A stretch of DNA of 64,000 bases from Bog-159 sp963707465 (GCA_963707465.1 CAVPQK010000015.1:868001-932000), one strand, 5' to 3'. Counted from the stretch's first letter, positions 33,296 to 42,261 are shown. The notes: generated from the sequence alone by a model not told the origin. Numbers and translations are program-made.

Positions 33296-35725
33296 TCATT
33301 GAATCGCTACCGTAATCCCCGCTTGGCCGTTCGCGCCGCCAACGTTTAGCGTAACCGGCACCGCACCGCCTGTCACGCCAGGGGGCAGTTGCAGGTTTAC
33401 CTGGATCACGCCAGCGACTCCGCCGACATAGCCACCGGCATAGAGAACCTCGGCGCTCACCCCGCCAACCGTGGCCGTGACGGACTGAGCCGGGGCGGGA
33501 AGAGGAACGGTACCCAGCTTGCCATCTACGCCCGGAGGGTTGGTCTGGCCTTCGCCCGTGGCATAAAGCACGATTATTGAGCCAGCGGCCGCCGGATTGC
33601 CAGCTGAATTGATGGTACTGTCCTGATTCAGAATCGCGCCGGCGCCGGACCCCGAGGCATCGAGGGAGAATATTCCTGGAGCAGATGCCGTTACAGGCAC
33701 CAGCACCGTGCCGGAGCCCTGGCCCTGATAGACGACCTGCACCTCAGTAAGAAGCTCTGCGCCCACCTCGTACGGAACCACGGCGCTGATCTGAGTAGAT
33801 TGCGCGTAAACAAGTGGAGCCGGCGTCCCGTCGAACAGAACCTGGACGCCGCCGAGTGTGGTTGCCACGGCTCCACTGGAGGTCAACTGCAGGCTGGCCA
33901 GCGTATTCGGACCAATTCCCGAACCGAAGATAGTCACGATTTCTCCGGGCGCGACGCCGCCGCCCGCATAGCTCGCTGCGTTGACAATGCCGATCGCAGC
34001 AATCGAAGGGGTCCCAGCCGGATTGATGGTGAGGCTGAATTGTTTGCTCGCCACCGCGCTCACACTGTCGGCCACCTGCACGGTAAACGTGTAGACGCCC
34101 GGGATCGTAGGAGTTCCACTTAGCAGGGCGGCCGCACGGCTGCTGTTGGAGGTAAGCGAGGTCCCGGGAGGTAAAGCTCCGGCACTTATGGACCAACTCC
34201 GGTATGGAGCGGTCCCGCTTGTGGCGGCGAACGACCCTGTATAAGAAACGCCAACCGTTCCCGGCGCCAAGGGCGATGCAGTAACGACTGTCAGAGCGGA
34301 TGGCCGGCTTACTGCTATTGACAAGTTTTGGGGCGCCGACGCGGTCCCAGCGGCGTCCATAACGATCACACTGAAATTGAGAGGGCTGCCGGCGGCGGCC
34401 GTGGGGACTCCGCTGATAGTGCCGTTGGACGCGTTCAGCGTGAGGCCCGCAGGCATCGCGCCCGAGCTAAGAACCCAATTGTTGAACGGTGGAACGCCTC
34501 CAGTTGCCGTCAAGGTCTGCGAATAGGGTGTACCGACCGTGCCATTGGCTAACGATGAAGTCGTAATTGTCACCGTTGCGACCGACTGGCTGCAGTTCAG
34601 TACCGCTGTTGAGGCGGAGCAGATATTTCCGCCTCCGTCCGTGAAGGCCTGCACGGGAAGCAGTAGAGGGGGCCGCGTGGTAAGACCGAAGTTGTTCCCT
34701 TGGATCAGGTTGTTCTCGACGCCGGGCACTGCCGCACTGCCGGTGCCGCCTATGCCCGAGCAGGTAGTGAAGGTGAAGTCGGCGCAGGCCGCGAAGTCGA
34801 AGGCGGCGGGCGTGAAGGGCACCGCATCGGCGAAGGTATTGTTCACGAATCGATTTCCACTGAATGTAGTTGGTCCGGTCTTCACGTAGGAGTCCAGGAC
34901 GAACATCTGCGTTGCGTTGCGAACGAAATTATTGCTGACGACAACGCCGCTCCATTGCGGATTGTCACCCGAGTCGCCGGAATAGACAAGAATACCGTTG
35001 GCTACCGTATTCCCGTCTATCACAGCGTTGGTTAAGGGTCCAGTCACTGAGATGTCGCCGTTCTGAATGAGGTTCTCCTGGATCAGGTCGTTGTTGGCCT
35101 CCCCGACGGAAGCGGAACCACCGAGGTCTTCGTTATCGAGCCAAATGCCCGCGCCATTGATGAAGTTACCCGTAAAAGCATTGGTGTTGCCCCCTCCAAG
35201 TACCCATATACCCACCCCCTGGAAGGGGCCGGCGCTATGGACGGTATTTCCTTGCAACTTCATACCGGAACACCCACTGATCTGAAAGCCGCCCTTGAGC
35301 ACATTGTTCGTCAGGGTAGCCCCCTGGGCTTGGTAAAGAAACACGTTTTCAAGCGAACAGCTGGACGCCTCGAAGTTGGGAGCGCCAACCTCCAACGAGA
35401 AATAGGGAAAGGGCCCAGGACCGGTGGCGCCCCCGCTGTCGACAGCGCAGTGGGCCAGCGTGAAGTTGGAGGCTGCTGGCTCTACATGGACACTCGCCGG
35501 ATAGCTTACGCGGATGGCGAAACCGCCGCAGTCCAGGCTAACGTTCGGGGCGTCGACGAGCAGAGTATTGGCGCCGCAGGAGAGGTCGGCGGCGAGAGTA
35601 TAATTGCCGGCCGCGGAGATGGCGGCACATGTCGTGAGGACGGTCGATCCCGTCGTCTGGGCATTTGCGTAGGCCGCGAACAAGCAAGCGATCGCCGGGT
35701 GCCAGGCGCGTGAGTTGAGCAGCAT
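33296..35725 (-). CDS. secreted beta-helix protein with Ig-like and Solibacter-type C-terminal domains
   Basis: About 809 residues from the ATG at 35725, which has GAAGGAA 8 bases upstream; a more distal ATG at 35923 would overlap cimA. A signal peptide (MLLNSRAWHPAIACLFAAYANA) is followed by a right-handed parallel beta-helix with repeated 'NNxxxNG' turns (NVLKGGFQISGCSGMKLQGN and GNTVANGILVYSGD), residues ~40-370. Two putative-Ig (He_PIG) domains follow (SSGAMPAGLTLNASNGTISG near 430; SISAGALPPGTSL near 520). The last ~230 residues match the TIGR03437 Solibacter domain (IVNAASYAGGGVAPGEIVTI). It is probably a cell-surface or secreted polysaccharide-related protein; no catalytic residues can be named. 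Confidence 0.88.
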   Translation of the reverse strand: MLLNSRAWHPAIACLFAAYANAQTTGSTVLTTCAAISAAGNYTLAADLSCGANTLLVDAPNVSLDCGGFAIRVSYPASVHVEPAASNFTLAHCAVDSGGATGPGPFPYFSLEVGAPNFEASSCSLENVFLYQAQGATLTNNVLKGGFQISGCSGMKLQGNTVHSAGPFQGVGIWVLGGGNTNAFTGNFINGAGIWLDNEDLGGSASVGEANNDLIQENLIQNGDISVTGPLTNAVIDGNTVANGILVYSGDSGDNPQWSGVVVSNNFVRNATQMFVLDSYVKTGPTTFSGNRFVNNTFADAVPFTPAAFDFAACADFTFTTCSGIGGTGSAAVPGVENNLIQGNNFGLTTRPPLLLPVQAFTDGGGNICSASTAVLNCSQSVATVTITTSSLANGTVGTPYSQTLTATGGVPPFNNWVLSSGAMPAGLTLNASNGTISGVPTAAAGSPLNFSVIVMDAAGTASAPQNLSIAVSRPSALTVVTASPLAPGTVGVSYTGSFAATSGTAPYRSWSISAGALPPGTSLTSNSSRAAALLSGTPTIPGVYTFTVQVADSVSAVASKQFSLTINPAGTPSIAAIGIVNAASYAGGGVAPGEIVTIFGSGIGPNTLASLQLTSSGAVATTLGGVQVLFDGTPAPLVYAQSTQISAVVPYEVGAELLTEVQVVYQGQGSGTVLVPVTASAPGIFSLDASGSGAGAILNQDSTINSAGNPAAAGSIIVLYATGEGQTNPPGVDGKLGTVPLPAPAQSVTATVGGVSAEVLYAGGYVGGVAGVIQVNLQLPPGVTGGAVPVTLNVGGANGQAGITVAIQ

Positions 35726-35757
35726 GCGAGATGTTCCTTCAATCCCCACAATATCAA

Positions 35758-37371
35758 TCACACACCCCAGCAGTAGTCTTCGACGGCTTTCTCGATGGAA
35801 TCGTCCTTCTCGGTGAGGCGCATCAGCTCGAGGCGGATGGCGTCCACCAGGGCGTTCCAACTGGCCACGATGACGTTGTCCGAGACGCCGACGGTGGACC
35901 AGCTCTTGCGATGATCGGACCACTCGATGAGCACGCGCACTTTGGCGGCGGTGCCTTTGCGCGGCTCGAGCACGCGCACCTTATAGTCGGTCAGGCGCAC
36001 ATCCGCCATTTGCGGATAGACCGACGACAGGCACTTGCGCAGGCAGACGTGCAAAGCATGGAAAGGGCCGCTGCCGGCGGCGGTGGCGGAGTGTACGCCA
36101 TCCTGGGTGCGCACGGTGATATCGGCGGTGGAGCGGGAATCGCCCGTGGCGCCGGCTTTGGTCGAGACCTCGTAACCTTCCACTTCGAAGAAATGCGTGC
36201 CGGGATTGAGGGCCTCGCGCACCAGCAGCTCGAAGGTGCCTTCGGCGGCTTCCAGCTCGCAACCTTCGTATTCCATCTGCTTGATCCGCTCGAGCAGCTC
36301 GCGGCGGGCGTCTTCGTCGAGCCGGTCGGCCAAGCCGTGCTGCTTCAACTTGTATAAGATGTTGCCGCGGCCGGACAGATCGCTGATCAGGACGCGCTGG
36401 CGATTGCCCACGGCTCCGGGCGTGACGTGCTCGTAGGTGGTGGATTCCTTTAAGACGGCAGAGACGTGGACCCCGCCTTTGTGCGCAAAAGCACTGTGTC
36501 CGACAAAGGGTTGGTTGTTGGGGAGCGGCAGATTGGCCAATTCGGCGACGAAGCGGGCCACGTTCGACAGGCTGATGAGCTTGTCCTGGCCGATGGCGGT
36601 GTGACCCAGCTTCAGCTCCAGATTGGCGATCACGGAACAGAGATTGGCGTTGCCGCAGCGCTCGCCGTATCCGTTGATGCAGCCTTGCACATGGGTGGCG
36701 CCGGCTTCGACGGCGGCCAGCGTGTTGGCCACGGCCACGTCGGAATCGTTGTGGGTGTGGATGCCCAGAATGCCGTCGAAACGCTTGCGCACTTCGGCGA
36801 AGATCTCCACCAGGCGGCCGGTGAGCGTGCCGCCGTTGGTATCGCAGAGGCAGAGCACGCTCGCGCCAGATTGCTGCGCGGCTTCGAGCGTACGCAGGGC
36901 GAAGGCGGGATTGGAGGTGTAGCCGTCGAAGAAGTGCTCGGCGTCGTACACCACTTCCTTGCCGTGCGCGACGAGATAGGCGACCGTTTCGCTAATCAGC
37001 TTCAGGTTCTCTTCTTCGGTGATGCCGAGCGCGCGCGCGGTATGCAAGTCCCAGCTCTTGCCGAAAATGGAGACCACGGGCGTGCCCGCGGCGACCAGCG
37101 ATTGCACGCTACGGTCCTCTTCCACGGTATGGCGGGCGAAGCGCGTAGCGCCGAAGGCGGTGAGCCGGGCGTGCTTCAGGTTCAACTCGGTTTGCGCGCG
37201 GGCGAAGAAATCCTTATCCTTCGGGTTGGATCCGGGCCAGCCGCCCTCGATATAGTCGATGCCTAACTCATCGAGCTTTTGCGCGATGAGCAGTTTGTCG
37301 TCGACGGAAAACGAGACGGATTCGCCTTGCGTGCCGTCGCGGAGAGTGGTGTCGAAAGTGAAGATTTTCAT
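35758..37371 (-). CDS. cimA: (R)-citramalate synthase
   Basis: The 537-residue enzyme condenses acetyl-CoA with pyruvate, giving a threonine-independent route to 2-oxobutyrate and isoleucine. The N-terminal TIM barrel has the LeuA/CimA motifs DTTLRDGTQGE at residue 8 and the metal-binding HTHNDSDVAVAN near 205, plus GCINGYGERCGNANL near 235. The C-terminal LeuA dimer/allosteric domain is present from about 390 (GTFELLVREAL). CimA rather than LeuA is favoured by the ESVSFSVDDKLLIAQKLDEL start and by length. It follows ilvC by 3 bases at the end of the ilv operon, so pathway context agrees. Confidence 0.93.
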   Translation of the reverse strand: MKIFTFDTTLRDGTQGESVSFSVDDKLLIAQKLDELGIDYIEGGWPGSNPKDKDFFARAQTELNLKHARLTAFGATRFARHTVEEDRSVQSLVAAGTPVVSIFGKSWDLHTARALGITEEENLKLISETVAYLVAHGKEVVYDAEHFFDGYTSNPAFALRTLEAAQQSGASVLCLCDTNGGTLTGRLVEIFAEVRKRFDGILGIHTHNDSDVAVANTLAAVEAGATHVQGCINGYGERCGNANLCSVIANLELKLGHTAIGQDKLISLSNVARFVAELANLPLPNNQPFVGHSAFAHKGGVHVSAVLKESTTYEHVTPGAVGNRQRVLISDLSGRGNILYKLKQHGLADRLDEDARRELLERIKQMEYEGCELEAAEGTFELLVREALNPGTHFFEVEGYEVSTKAGATGDSRSTADITVRTQDGVHSATAAGSGPFHALHVCLRKCLSSVYPQMADVRLTDYKVRVLEPRKGTAAKVRVLIEWSDHRKSWSTVGVSDNVIVASWNALVDAIRLELMRLTEKDDSIEKAVEDYCWGV

Positions 37372-37374
37372 AAA

Positions 37375-38391
37375 TCAACCCACGGGTACGCCGGCCTCTT
37401 TCTTCTTCTTGAGGAAGGTCATCATTTCGCGCAGCTCGCGGCCCACGGTTTCGACGGGCTGATTGCGGGCGGCTTCGCGCATGGCCAGGAATTTGTGGCG
37501 GCCGGTCTTGTTTTCGTCGATCCACTGGCGGGCGAACTCGCCGGATTGGACTTCACTGAGGATTTTTTTCATCTCCGCGCGCACGTGGGCATCGACGATA
37601 CGCGGGCCGCGGGTGTAATCGCCATATTCGGCGGTGTCGGAGACCGAGTAGCGCATGTAGCCGAGGCCGCCCTCCTGGATGAGATCGACGATCAGCTTCA
37701 GTTCGTGGAGGCATTCGAAGTAGGCGATCTCGGGCGCGTATCCGGCTTCGACCAACGTTTCAAAGCCGGCGCGGATCAACTCGGAGGCGCCACCGCACAG
37801 CACGGCTTGCTCGCCGAATAGATCGCTCTCGGTTTCCTCCTTGAAGGTGGTGCCGATCACGCCGGCTTTCAGGCTTCCCAGCGCGCCCGCGTATGCCAGG
37901 GCTGTTTCGAGCGCGTGGCCGGAGGCATCCTGATGGATGGCTACGAGCGATGGGACGCCGACGCCTTCGGTGAACAATTCGCGCACTCGGTGACCGGGAG
38001 CTTTGGGCGCGACCATGGAGACATCGGCATGGGCGGGCGGTTTGATCTGGCCGAAGTGGATGTTGAATCCGTGAGCGAACATCAGCGTCTTGCCGGCGGT
38101 GAGATGCGGCGCGATGTCCTGGTTATACAGATCGCCCTGGATATGATCGGCGACCAGGATCATGATCACGTCGGCGGCTTTGGCGGCATCCGCGGTATCC
38201 ATGACCTTGAGACCGGCGGCTTCGGCCTTCGAGCGCGACTTACTGCCGGGATACAGGCCGACCACCACGTTGACGCCGGAATCGCGCAAGTTGAGGGCGT
38301 GCGCGTGACCCTGGCTGCCATAGCCTATGATTGCGACGGTGCGGCCCTGAAGGGCGGGATTGTTGTCTTTTTCGTAATATCGGGTTGCCAT
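37375..38391 (-). CDS. ilvC: ketol-acid reductoisomerase
   Basis: The 338-residue class I enzyme converts acetolactate and acetohydroxybutyrate to dihydroxy acids with NADPH and Mg2+. The Rossmann motif IIGYGSQGHAHALNLRDSG is at residue 22, the cofactor-specificity loop YPGSKSRSKAE near 48, and the C-terminal metal-binding part has GTTFKEETESDLFGEQAVL near 180 and LGYMRYSVSDTAEYGD near 248. All conserved acidic ligands are visible. It lies between ilvN and cimA, with a paired-hairpin repeat in the ilvN-ilvC gap. Confidence 0.97.
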   Translation of the reverse strand: MATRYYEKDNNPALQGRTVAIIGYGSQGHAHALNLRDSGVNVVVGLYPGSKSRSKAEAAGLKVMDTADAAKAADVIMILVADHIQGDLYNQDIAPHLTAGKTLMFAHGFNIHFGQIKPPAHADVSMVAPKAPGHRVRELFTEGVGVPSLVAIHQDASGHALETALAYAGALGSLKAGVIGTTFKEETESDLFGEQAVLCGGASELIRAGFETLVEAGYAPEIAYFECLHELKLIVDLIQEGGLGYMRYSVSDTAEYGDYTRGPRIVDAHVRAEMKKILSEVQSGEFARQWIDENKTGRHKFLAMREAARNQPVETVGRELREMMTFLKKKKEAGVPVG

Positions 38392-38419
38392 GGATAAGTC
38401 CTTTTTGTTTAGGGGAGAG

Positions 38420-38459
38420 GCGGCCTGAGAGGCCGCTGCAGGCTGAGAGCCTGCCCCAC
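38420..38459. repeat. paired-hairpin interspersed repeat, copy 5
   Basis: GCGGCCT-GAG-AGGCCGC followed by GCAGGCT-GAG-AGCCTGC and CCCAC. It lies between ilvN and ilvC inside the operon and touches the ilvN stop codon. Confidence 0.9.
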
Positions 38460-38977
38460 TATCTTGCCTCCGTCAGGACGGGGGGTTGTAACTTTAGCTT
38501 TTTGGCTTCTAGGGAGACGGCCACCACTCCCGAGCGGGTGGTTTCGATCTCGCCATAACTGCGCATTACATCGATGAACTCGTCCAGCTTTTCGGGGTCG
38601 CCGGTGGCTTCGAGGGCGAAGCCTTCGGTGGAGGAATCGACCACGCGCGCGCCGAAGATCTCGGCTTCCTTGAGCACGGCGGTGCGCATTTCCTGCGCGG
38701 TGCGGACGCGCACCAGCACCATTTCGCGGCGCACGGCGGGCGAGTCGGTGAGGTCCACGGCCTGCAGCACATTCACCAGCTTGTTCATTTGCTTGATGAC
38801 CTGCTGGCGGAGCGTGGAATCCACATCGACCACAATGGTCATGCGGGAGAGCTCGGGATCGAGCGTGCGAGCGACCGTGAGACTCTCGATGTTATAGCCC
38901 CGCTGGCTGAGTAAGCCGGTGATGCGCATGAGAGCACCCGGCTTGTTTTCGACTAAGAGAGAGATGATCTGCAACAT
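38459..38977 (-). CDS. ilvN: acetolactate synthase small (regulatory) subunit
   Basis: The 172-residue protein opens with the ACT domain typical of IlvN/IlvH (MLQIISLLVENKPGALMRIT then GLLSQRGYNIESLTVA), which binds valine for feedback control. The C-terminal ALS_ss domain follows (ALEATGDPEKLDEFIDVMRS near 130). Length fits the long IlvH-type subunit. The gene follows ilvB by about 20 bases. The paired-hairpin repeat immediately after the stop codon may set relative mRNA stability of ilvBN and ilvC-cimA. Confidence 0.96.
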   Translation of the reverse strand: MLQIISLLVENKPGALMRITGLLSQRGYNIESLTVARTLDPELSRMTIVVDVDSTLRQQVIKQMNKLVNVLQAVDLTDSPAVRREMVLVRVRTAQEMRTAVLKEAEIFGARVVDSSTEGFALEATGDPEKLDEFIDVMRSYGEIETTRSGVVAVSLEAKKLKLQPPVLTEAR

Positions 38978-38997
38978 AGGAGACCTTGTGTGAGATT

Positions 38998-40730
38998 CTA
39001 TTTGGGAACTGCGACTGGCTGCGGCGGCGCGAGCACCATCTCGTTAATGGCGCCGCCGGCGGGCACCATCGGGTAAACGTTCTCGAATGGCGTGACCTTG
39101 ACGTTGAGCAGGTACGGGCCAGGTTCGCGGACCGCCTCTTCCAGGGCCGAAGCGAGTTCCCAGGGCTTGTCGATGGTGCGGCCCTTGAAACCGTAGGCGC
39201 CGGCCAGCTTCTCGACATCGGGGAAACAATCGAGCTCCACCGAACTCAGGCGATTATTGTAGAACAGCTCCTGCCATTGGCGGACCATGCCGAGGTAGCC
39301 GTTGTTCATGACCACGATCTTGATGGGCAGGCCGTGCGCTGGCGATAGTGGAGAGTTCCGGGATGGACATCTGGAATCCGCCATCGCCCACCAGGGCGAA
39401 GACCAGCTTGTCGGGACGGGCGAACTGCGCGCCGATGGCCGAGGGGAGGCCGAAGCCCATGGCGCCGAGGCCGCCGGAATTGATCCACAGGCGGGGAGCG
39501 TTGAAGCGGATCAACTGCGCGGCCCACATCTGGTGCTGGCCGACGTCGGAGCACACGATGGCCTCGCCGGCGGAGAGGCGGTCGATTTCCATCATCAGGT
39601 GCTGCGGCTTGATTTCGGAATCGGAGGTGACCGGGGCGAGGGGATGCTCGGCCTTCCAGGCGCGGATCTGGGACCACCAGGACGGTGCGCGCGGCGGCCA
39701 GGCGGTCCTTCCGTTCGGGACGGGTTTCGGCGAGCACCGTGTTGATGCGGCCGAGCACGCGCTTCACATCGCCCACGATGGGCACGTCGGCGGCGCGGTT
39801 CTTTCCGATTTCCGCGGGATCGATATCCACGTGGATCACCTTGGCGTGCGGCGCGAAGGCAGCCAGGCGTCCGGTGACGCGATCGTCGAAGCGTACGCCC
39901 AGGGCAATCAGGACATCGCAGTGAGTCATGCCCATGTTGGCGGCATAGCCGCCGTGCATGCCGGGCATGCTGACGAAATTGGGATGGTTGGATGGCAGCG
40001 CGCCGAGACCCATAAGAGTCAAGACCGCGGGCACGTCGAGGAGTTCGACCAACTCGCGCAACTCGGCGGAGGCGTTAGCCGCCACGATGCCGCCGCCCGC
40101 GTAGACGAAGGGGCGCTCGGCCTCCCACATCAATTGCGCGGCGCGGCGAATCTGGCCGGTGTGACCTTCGGTGAATACTTTGTAGCCGGGCAGGTGGATG
40201 GAAGTGACCGGCGTGTAGTGGCCCTGCGCCTGGAAAACATCCTTGGGAATATCGACCAGCACGGGACCGGGACGGCCGCTGGCGGCGATATAGAACGCCT
40301 CGTGGACCACCTGCGGCAGATCTTCCAGCTTCTTCACCAGGTAGTTGTGCTTGGTGCAGGAGCGGGTGATGCCGAAGGTGTCGGCTTCCTGAAAAGCGTC
40401 GCTGCCGATGAGCTTGCTGGTGACCTGGCCGGTGAGGGCGACGATGGGGATGGAATCCATCATGGCGTCGACCAGGCCGGTGACCAGGTTGGTTGCGCCC
40501 GGGCCGGAGGTGGCGCAGCAGACGCCCACTTTGCCGGTGGCGCGCGCGTAGCCTTCGGCGGCGAAGCAGGCATTTTCCTCGTGGCGGACCAGCACATGGC
40601 GGATGTGGTGGTCGTAGATGGCATCGTAGAAGGGCAGGGTGACGCCGCCGGGATACCCGAAGAAGCAATCGACGCCTTCCCGCGCCAGGCATTCCAGCAG
40701 CATTTTCGCGCCATTCATCAGAGTCGACAT
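38998..40730 (-). pseudogene. ilvB: acetolactate synthase large subunit, two frameshifts as read
   Basis: The ATG at 40730 begins MSTLMNGAKMLLECLAREGV. ThDP enzyme motifs are present: GYPGGVTLPFYDAIYDHHIR near residue 25, HEENACFAAEGYARATGK with the catalytic Glu near 50, and the FAD-region GVRFDDRVTG near 275. The frame is lost near 39685 (KDRLAAART then noise) while the next frame carries WWSQIRAWKAEHPLAPV. It is lost again near 39345, where LPIKIVVMNNGYLGMVRQ continues in a third frame. The ThDP-binding GDGGFQMSIPEL is between them. Two single-base changes in a gene needed with intact ilvN, ilvC and cimA suggest sequence error, or another ilvB copy elsewhere. Confidence 0.9.
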
Positions 40731-40753
40731 ATATTCCTCAACAAAACGCTCTC

Positions 40754-40803
40754 CAAAAACAAAAAAGGCCACCAGCCGGCTTGGTTCGCCCCGCTGATGG
40801 CCT
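40754..40803 (-). terminator. intrinsic terminator/attenuator upstream of ilvB
   Basis: Read on the minus strand, the 11-bp stem AGGCCATCAGC/GCTGGTGGCCT (one G-T pair) with a 16-nt loop is followed by TTTTTTGTTTTT. It lies between the leader peptide and ilvB, about 30 bases before the ilvB start, so if it forms it would stop transcription of the operon. Confidence 0.88.
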
Positions 40804-40824
40804 CGGAAGTTTTCCGATGCGGCC

Positions 40825-40932
40825 TCAAGCGGGGCCGGCTACGATGACCAGTACGTTAATAATGACTACCGGTATAGACAGAGGGGACGGAGTAAGTACG
40901 CGGGGGAACCGGTTTGTGGAACCGCTTGACAT
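40825..40932 (-). CDS. ilv operon leader peptide
   Basis: The 35-residue peptide starts at ATG 40932 and ends ...SIPVVIINVLVIVAGPA before a TGA. Nine of ten consecutive codons (GTA GTC ATT ATT AAC GTA ...) specify Val, Ile or Leu, and thirteen of the 35 residues are branched-chain. The frame is open farther upstream, so a longer product is formally possible; no strong Shine-Dalgarno is seen before 40932, which lowers confidence in the start but not in the codon run. It resembles IlvL/IvbL leaders in enterobacteria in design, not in sequence. Confidence 0.78.
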   Translation of the reverse strand: MSSGSTNRFPRVLTPSPLSIPVVIINVLVIVAGPA

Positions 40933-41094
40933 GAGTAACTTTTCTGAGTGTACCCTACAAGTTCCGGAAATGCAAGATGGGGATGGCATAAGAAAAGTTA
41001 ATGCTGGCATTTGCGAGGGCGGCGCGCTGGCGATTTGTTTCGTGGCATCGGGGCTGCCTTGCAGTAAACCAGTGGACCGGGCTAAACTTTTCGC

Positions 41095-41562
41095 ATGCCC
41101 GATTGCCCGTTCCATGCTCAAATAGGGCCGTATTGGCTCAGCCTGCCGGAGGGCGCGCAGCTTTCGTCCGACGTGGATACACCTCCTACTATTGGTAGCT
41201 ATCGAATCGTGCATACCCACTGGCTTGCGCGGCTCGGTCGTTTTCGCCTTAGCATCCGTCTGGACCCACTCAATGATTTAGACGACCTGAAGAGGTTCAT
41301 TGACCTTTCAACAAAGGGCGACGTGACCACTTTGCCGATCAGCGTACACGGCATACCTGGGGTTACGTACGGCGGTTACAGTTCACCAGTGACGTGGATC
41401 GATTGGTGGTTGAGGAAGGGCGACACCATGATCTGCCTGAATCTTCAGGGGACACCTTTTCCTTTCAAAGAAGAGCCGACTAAAGCAGAGGTCGCTGAGC
41501 ACCAAGCGATTGTCGGGTCCCTCACGTACTGTCGTGACGCGCCGTCGGGGCCTTCGATTTGA
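41095..41562 (+). CDS. hypothetical protein
   Basis: The 155-residue protein has an ATG at 41095 and no signal peptide or membrane segment. Beta-rich composition with several aromatic residues (VTYGGYSSPVTWIDWWLRKG and MICLNLQGTPFPF) suggests a small globular fold. I do not recognise the family; the size and position beside toxin-antitoxin-like debris would suit an immunity or stress-related protein, but this is a guess. It is divergent from the ilv leader and separated from it by about 160 bases. Confidence 0.5.
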   Translation: MPDCPFHAQIGPYWLSLPEGAQLSSDVDTPPTIGSYRIVHTHWLARLGRFRLSIRLDPLNDLDDLKRFIDLSTKGDVTTLPISVHGIPGVTYGGYSSPVTWIDWWLRKGDTMICLNLQGTPFPFKEEPTKAEVAEHQAIVGSLTYCRDAPSGPSI

Positions 41563-41612
41563 CCACACTTCAGTTAAGTTGCAAAATAGCCTTTTGAAAC
41601 GGACCGCGAACC

Positions 41613-41928
41613 TTACCGTCTCAGTGAAAGCTCGAACTGGACGCCTTCCGTTTTTTGTAGCGCGGTGAGGATGCTGGAAAGATTCGCAGCGGAGGGGCTG
41701 CCCTTTGGCCCCAGCATGCGCATCAGGCTCTTGGCGGGGATGTGTGTGCGTTTCTCAAGGTCCTGGAATCCGACTGTCGCGTTGACATAGTCGCGCAGGA
41801 CAGCCGTGCCTGTCGCCAGATCGCCGTTGATGACGCACTCGACTGCCTCAAGTAGTAGCGCTTGACGGAAATCGGGGTCGCGTTGGGCCCGGGCGGATGG
41901 TTTCCTTGAAGTCGTAGGTCAGGGGTAT
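41613..41928 (-). pseudogene. HTH antitoxin-like protein, start lost and frameshifted
   Basis: Read from 41928 the product resembles chromosomal addiction-module antidote proteins: PLTYDFKETIR, then after a shift ARAQRDPDFRQALLLEAVEC, GDLATGTAVLRDYVNATVGF and the helix-turn-helix THIPAKSLMRMLGPKGSPSA, ending VQFELSLRR. The first 12 residues and the rest are in different frames (two bases missing or one extra near 41893). The expected ATG reads ATA, and upstream DNA is a piece of an unrelated repeat-protein gene. No toxin gene is adjacent. It appears to be a dead remnant. Confidence 0.65.
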
Positions 41929-42208
41929 TTTATTAGATCTCTTGTTTCTTTCTTTGTACGGTTCCCGCGCCGGTTCCGCGTTCGAGGTCGTTCCGTAAAA
42001 CACTCCGGTGCCGCCGAAAGTCAGGCTCGCGGTAGCGGCCGGATGCGCCTCCGGTATAAGTGGTGCCGTAGAGAGCGTCATCCTTGCCGATCACGAGGGC
42101 CGCCAGGGGATCGCCACCGTCCGGGCTGCCCTGGAAGCTGTAGAGCGTCTCGTAGGCCGTGGCCTGTGCGGCGGCGATACGGAAGAGATGCAGGCGGGAC
42201 GTCATCAT
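41929..42208 (-). pseudogene. 'DG-LYGTT' repeat-protein fragment
   Basis: The ATG at 42208 opens MMTSRLHLFRIAAAQATAYE and contains one and a half family repeats (LVIGKDDALYGTTYTGG, then in the next frame LTFGGTGVFYGTTSN). It then runs into the antitoxin-like remnant. The rest of the protein is missing, so this is a truncated and frameshifted copy, the third decayed locus of the family in this window. Confidence 0.6.
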
Positions 42209-42232
42209 GTTTCTCCTCGGGTGCCACCTAAG

Positions 42233-42252
42233 CGGGGCTGAAGCCCGCCCCC
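42233..42252. repeat. hairpin repeat, single-arm copy
   Basis: GCGGGGCT-GA-AGCCCGC followed by CCC; only one hairpin of the usual pair. It lies 9 bases from the MBL-hydrolase stop codon, in the same orientation as the full copies. Confidence 0.55.
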
Positions 42253-42261
42253 CAGGCGCGT

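Larger units (their letters stand above)
40754..40932 (-). promoter_or_regulatory. ilv leader: branched-chain amino-acid attenuator
   Basis: The leader combines a short Val/Ile/Leu-rich ORF (stop at 40825), segment 1 GCCGGCCCCGCT (40828-40839, the last codons of the leader), a small CGGAA/TTCCG hairpin, segment 3 GGCCATCAGCGGGGC, and the terminator arm. GCCCCGCT of segment 1 pairs perfectly with AGCGGGGC of segment 3, and TGA-GGCC can extend it with GGCC. This pairing excludes the terminator. The inferred logic: a ribosome stalled at scarce Val/Ile/Leu codons leaves segment 1 free, the antiterminator forms and ilvB is transcribed; a ribosome that reaches the stop covers segment 1 and termination follows. 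Confidence 0.82.

Noticed and set aside
39348..40847. 499-codon open frame opposite ilvB
   Set aside because: Shadow of ilvB; the minus strand holds the acetolactate synthase motifs.
40754..40932. T-box riboswitch upstream of ilvB
   Set aside because: No T-box consensus or specifier-loop layout is seen; the Val/Ile/Leu codon run and overlapping pairings fit leader-peptide attenuation better.
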